Source: Verrucomicrobia bacterium UBA3214
GTDB lineage: Bacteria > Verrucomicrobiota > Kiritimatiellia > RFP12 > UBA1067
NCBI GenBank assembly: GCA_002363575.1
Contig: DEWI01000157.1
Span: 1 to 16,925 of the forward strand
Reading direction: 5' to 3'
Length of the DNA stretch: 16,925 bases
The translations under genes and the position numbers were made by a program. Shown here in pieces: positions 15,492 through 16,925 of this stretch. The notes under the pieces were generated by a model. It was not told where the DNA came from and did no database searches. It saw nothing but the letters and a program-made list of their open reading frames with translations. Within the stretch, counting starts at the first letter, position 1. The number at the start of each line of letters is the position of its first letter.

Positions 15492-15520
15492 ATTATATCA
15501 TATCTTTTTTTCGCCGTCAA
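15492..15520 (-). promoter_or_regulatory. Promoter of tRNA-Ser, embedded in the 3' end of nagA
   Basis: On the - strand TTGACG (15520-15515) and TATAAT (15497-15492) are separated by exactly 17 bases, with an extended -10 TG at 15500-15499. Initiation would be near 15485, about 12 bases before the tRNA. The -35 lies within nagA codons for Ile-Asp-Gly, and the TGA stop of nagA (15500-15498) supplies the TG of the extended -10. Confidence 0.85.
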
Positions 15521-16655
15521 TGAAGACGGCGACAGGCTTCCAGGATTTTTTGTTGATCACGACGAGATCGGCGACGTATCCTTTCTCGACCTTGCCGAGA
15601 TCGTCGCCCCAGCCCTGTTCGATCGCCTGGTTCCACGAAGTCGTGCGCACAAGATCCTTGAGAGGAATGCCGGTGACGTCGTGGACGTTCTTCAAGCCGT
15701 TGCCCATCCACAGCGTGGAGCCGGCGAGATTGCCACCCTTGACGAGACGGGCTTCGCCGTTCTCCAGCTTGACTTCGAGGCCGCCCATCGTAAATGCGTA
15801 GCCGTCCTTGCAGTGCGAGCAGCGCAGAGAATCGGTGATCATCTGCACATGCGCGAGATTGCGGCGCGTGAAGATCAGGCGCAGCATGTCGTCGCAGAGA
15901 TGGATGCGGTCGCAGATGACTTCGGTGTTGAGATCCTCGATGAGGAAGCCGGCGCCGACCATGCCGATTTCGCGATGGTGCAGAGGCGTCATCTGGTTGC
16001 AGAAATGCGTCATGTGGCGCAAGCCGTTCTTGTATGCCGGCATGAGGTCGGCGAGCTTGGCGCCGGTGTGTCCGCAGGAGGGGACGACGCCGAGCTTGAG
16101 GCAGTCCTTCGCGAATTTCGCGCCGCCCTCGGTTTCCACGGCATAGGAAATCTGCTTCACGGGGAAGACTTTCGCGATCTCCTTGAGTTCTTTCACGTCG
16201 GGCTTGCGGACGAATTCCGGGTTCTGTGCTCCGCAGCACTTGACGTTGATGAACGGCCCTTCGAGATGGATGCCGGGCGTCTTCGCATACGGCATGCCCG
16301 CCTCAGCGTACGCCTTGAGATTCGCGGCGGCGGCGAGAAGTTCGCCGTGCGAGACGGTGAGCGTCGTGGGCAGGAAGGTCGTCACGCCTTCTTCGAGCTT
16401 GCCTTTGGCAATCTCGAAGATCGCCTGCGGATCGGAATCGCAGAAATCGAACGTGAGCGCGCCGTGGGTGTGGACGTCGATGAAGCCGGGCATGACGTAC
16501 TGCCCCTTGACATCCACTACCGTGTCGCCGGGACGCGGCGAGGACTCGCGCTTCGAAACGCTCTTGATTCTGTTCTTCTCGATTACGATCGTCGCCCCCT
16601 CCAGTTCGAAGTCGGGCGAGATGACATGCGCATTCTTGATTATTGTCTTCTGCAT
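15498..16655 (-). CDS. nagA: N-acetylglucosamine-6-phosphate deacetylase
   Basis: Cytoplasmic amidohydrolase that removes acetate from GlcNAc-6-phosphate to give glucosamine-6-phosphate, linking amino-sugar salvage to glycolysis and cell-wall synthesis. The protein is 385 residues from ATG 16655, which has AAAGG (16667-16663) 7 bases upstream; the in-frame GTG at 16673 adds six unlikely residues. Motifs: metal-binding HTH (residues 62-64 region, VHTHG), Glu132 in HLEGPF, His196 in GHTGA, His214/His217 in RHMTHFCNQM, and catalytic Asp275 in ITDSL. The family usually has HLFNAM where this has HFCNQM. No nagB or PTS gene is next to it. Its last codons contain the tRNA-Ser promoter. Identification is strong; a related amidohydrolase specificity is possible. 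Confidence 0.92.
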   Translation of the reverse strand: MQKTIIKNAHVISPDFELEGATIVIEKNRIKSVSKRESSPRPGDTVVDVKGQYVMPGFIDVHTHGALTFDFCDSDPQAIFEIAKGKLEEGVTTFLPTTLTVSHGELLAAAANLKAYAEAGMPYAKTPGIHLEGPFINVKCCGAQNPEFVRKPDVKELKEIAKVFPVKQISYAVETEGGAKFAKDCLKLGVVPSCGHTGAKLADLMPAYKNGLRHMTHFCNQMTPLHHREIGMVGAGFLIEDLNTEVICDRIHLCDDMLRLIFTRRNLAHVQMITDSLRCSHCKDGYAFTMGGLEVKLENGEARLVKGGNLAGSTLWMGNGLKNVHDVTGIPLKDLVRTTSWNQAIEQGWGDDLGKVEKGYVADLVVINKKSWKPVAVFIDGEKKI

Positions 16656-16707
16656 CGGTCTGCCTTTCGTCACGCCTCTAGGGGCGCTGCATTTTGGATT
16701 TGCCGCT

Positions 16708-16716
16708 ATTATATCA
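16708..16716 (-). promoter_or_regulatory. Extended -10 promoter of nagA
   Basis: TGATATAAT on the - strand (16716-16708) repeats the extended -10 core found at 1060-1068 and upstream of tRNA-Ser. An A-rich spacer (AGAAAAATA) precedes it and no good -35 is visible. Initiation near 16701 would leave a leader of about 46 bases before ATG 16655. Confidence 0.7.
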
Positions 16717-16745
16717 TATTTTTCTCGTCTTGCACCGGCGGAAGG

Positions 16746-16766
16746 AAAAAACGCGCCGGCGGCGCG
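16746..16766 (-). terminator. Rho-independent terminator after the permease gene
   Basis: On the - strand CGCGCC (16766-16761) pairs with GGCGCG (16757-16752) around a 3-base loop, followed by six T residues (16751-16746). It lies 5 bases past the permease stop and just upstream of the nagA promoter, separating the two transcription units. Confidence 0.85.
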
Positions 16767-16770
16767 CCGG

Positions 16771-16925
16771 TCATTCGAGGCGGGATTTCTGGCGCGGATC
16801 GAAAGCGTCGCGCAGGCCTTCGCCTACGAGGACGGTCAGGAACATCACGATAAAGAGCGCGAGCGAGGGGAAGAGAATCAGCCACCACGCCCAGCGGAAT
16901 TGCTGCGCCTGGTTCATCAGCTCGC
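16771..16925 (-). CDS. Oligopeptide/dipeptide ABC transporter permease, C-terminal fragment (OppC/DppC-like)
   Basis: Inner-membrane permease of a peptide-type importer. Only the last 50 residues are in the window, cut by the right edge. They read as a hydrophobic segment WWLILFPSLALFIVMFLTVL followed by VGEGLRDAFDPRQKSRLE and stop. The GEGLRDAFDPR ending is a hallmark of the OppC/DppC subfamily (usually GDGLRDALDPR) in the binding-protein-dependent transport family. The rest of the operon must lie to the right. Substrate cannot be told, since some such transporters carry sugars or nickel. Confidence 0.85.
   Translation of the reverse strand, partial: ELMNQAQQFRWAWWLILFPSLALFIVMFLTVLVGEGLRDAFDPRQKSRLE

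Noticed and set aside
15477..16853. Long 458-codon open frame on the + strand
   Set aside because: It lies antisense to nagA, whose catalytic motifs, ribosome-binding site and promoter are all in order on the - strand. The antisense peptide has no recognisable domain and reflects codon bias.

Overview
The window looks like a piece of a moderately GC-rich Gram-negative bacterial chromosome. It holds a surface-polysaccharide (O-antigen or capsule) locus on the + strand (1-13143), followed by a block transcribed from the - strand (13160-16925) with hydrolases, a tRNA and sugar catabolism. Gene style points to the Verrucomicrobiota/Kiritimatiellota/Lentisphaerota group, often found in gut or anaerobic samples. 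The hints are an exported beta-lactamase-like hydrolase, an alpha-L-rhamnosidase-like remnant, a Tat leader, a RecG-like ATPase remnant with KSVQ heptads, and strong extended -10 promoters. This placement is inference; no rRNA or marker gene is present.

Region 1 (1-906) is the 3' part of a dTDP-glucose 4,6-dehydratase. Region 2 (about 1040-7995) begins with a strong extended -10 promoter and runs through an ABC-2 polysaccharide exporter (permease 1131-1907, ATPase 1907-2644), a doubtful 34-residue ORF, a pyruvyltransferase-family protein with five near-perfect 13-residue N-terminal repeats, UDP-galactopyranose mutase (glf), and a 791-residue two-domain glycosyltransferase (GT-B plus GT-A). 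Most junctions overlap by 1-11 bases, which suggests one translationally coupled operon. Region 3 (7996-8495) is a gap holding the decayed 3' end of a RecG-like/AlbA-type ATPase with a winged helix. Region 4 (8496-13143) is wecB (UDP-GlcNAc 2-epimerase) followed by four glycosyltransferases in overlapping order (GT2, GT2, GT32-like, GT2).

Together the + strand genes would supply UDP-galactofuranose, UDP-ManNAc and a dTDP-deoxysugar precursor, assemble a heteropolymer on the cytoplasmic side, possibly pyruvylate it, and export it through the Wzm/Wzt-type transporter. The combination of exporter without a carbohydrate-binding domain, Glf and multidomain glycosyltransferase recalls the Klebsiella galactan-I locus in layout, though the presence of wecB and the pyruvyltransferase implies a different polymer.

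Region 5 (- strand) reads from right to left: the C-terminal end of an OppC/DppC-type permease with its terminator, nagA with its own extended -10 promoter, tRNA-Ser(GCU) whose promoter is embedded in the last codons of nagA and which ends at a clear terminator, an orphan Tat signal fragment, a secreted serine hydrolase of the class C beta-lactamase family, and a broken glycoside hydrolase retaining a signal-peptide-like start and a C-terminal beta-sandwich. The region 13144-15300 appears to be undergoing gene decay.

I did not find a clearly new biological system. The most distinctive observations are the shared 12-base promoter core, the tRNA promoter hidden in the nagA stop region, the in-frame 39-bp repeats in the pyruvyltransferase-like gene, and the pair of eroded exported-protein genes.
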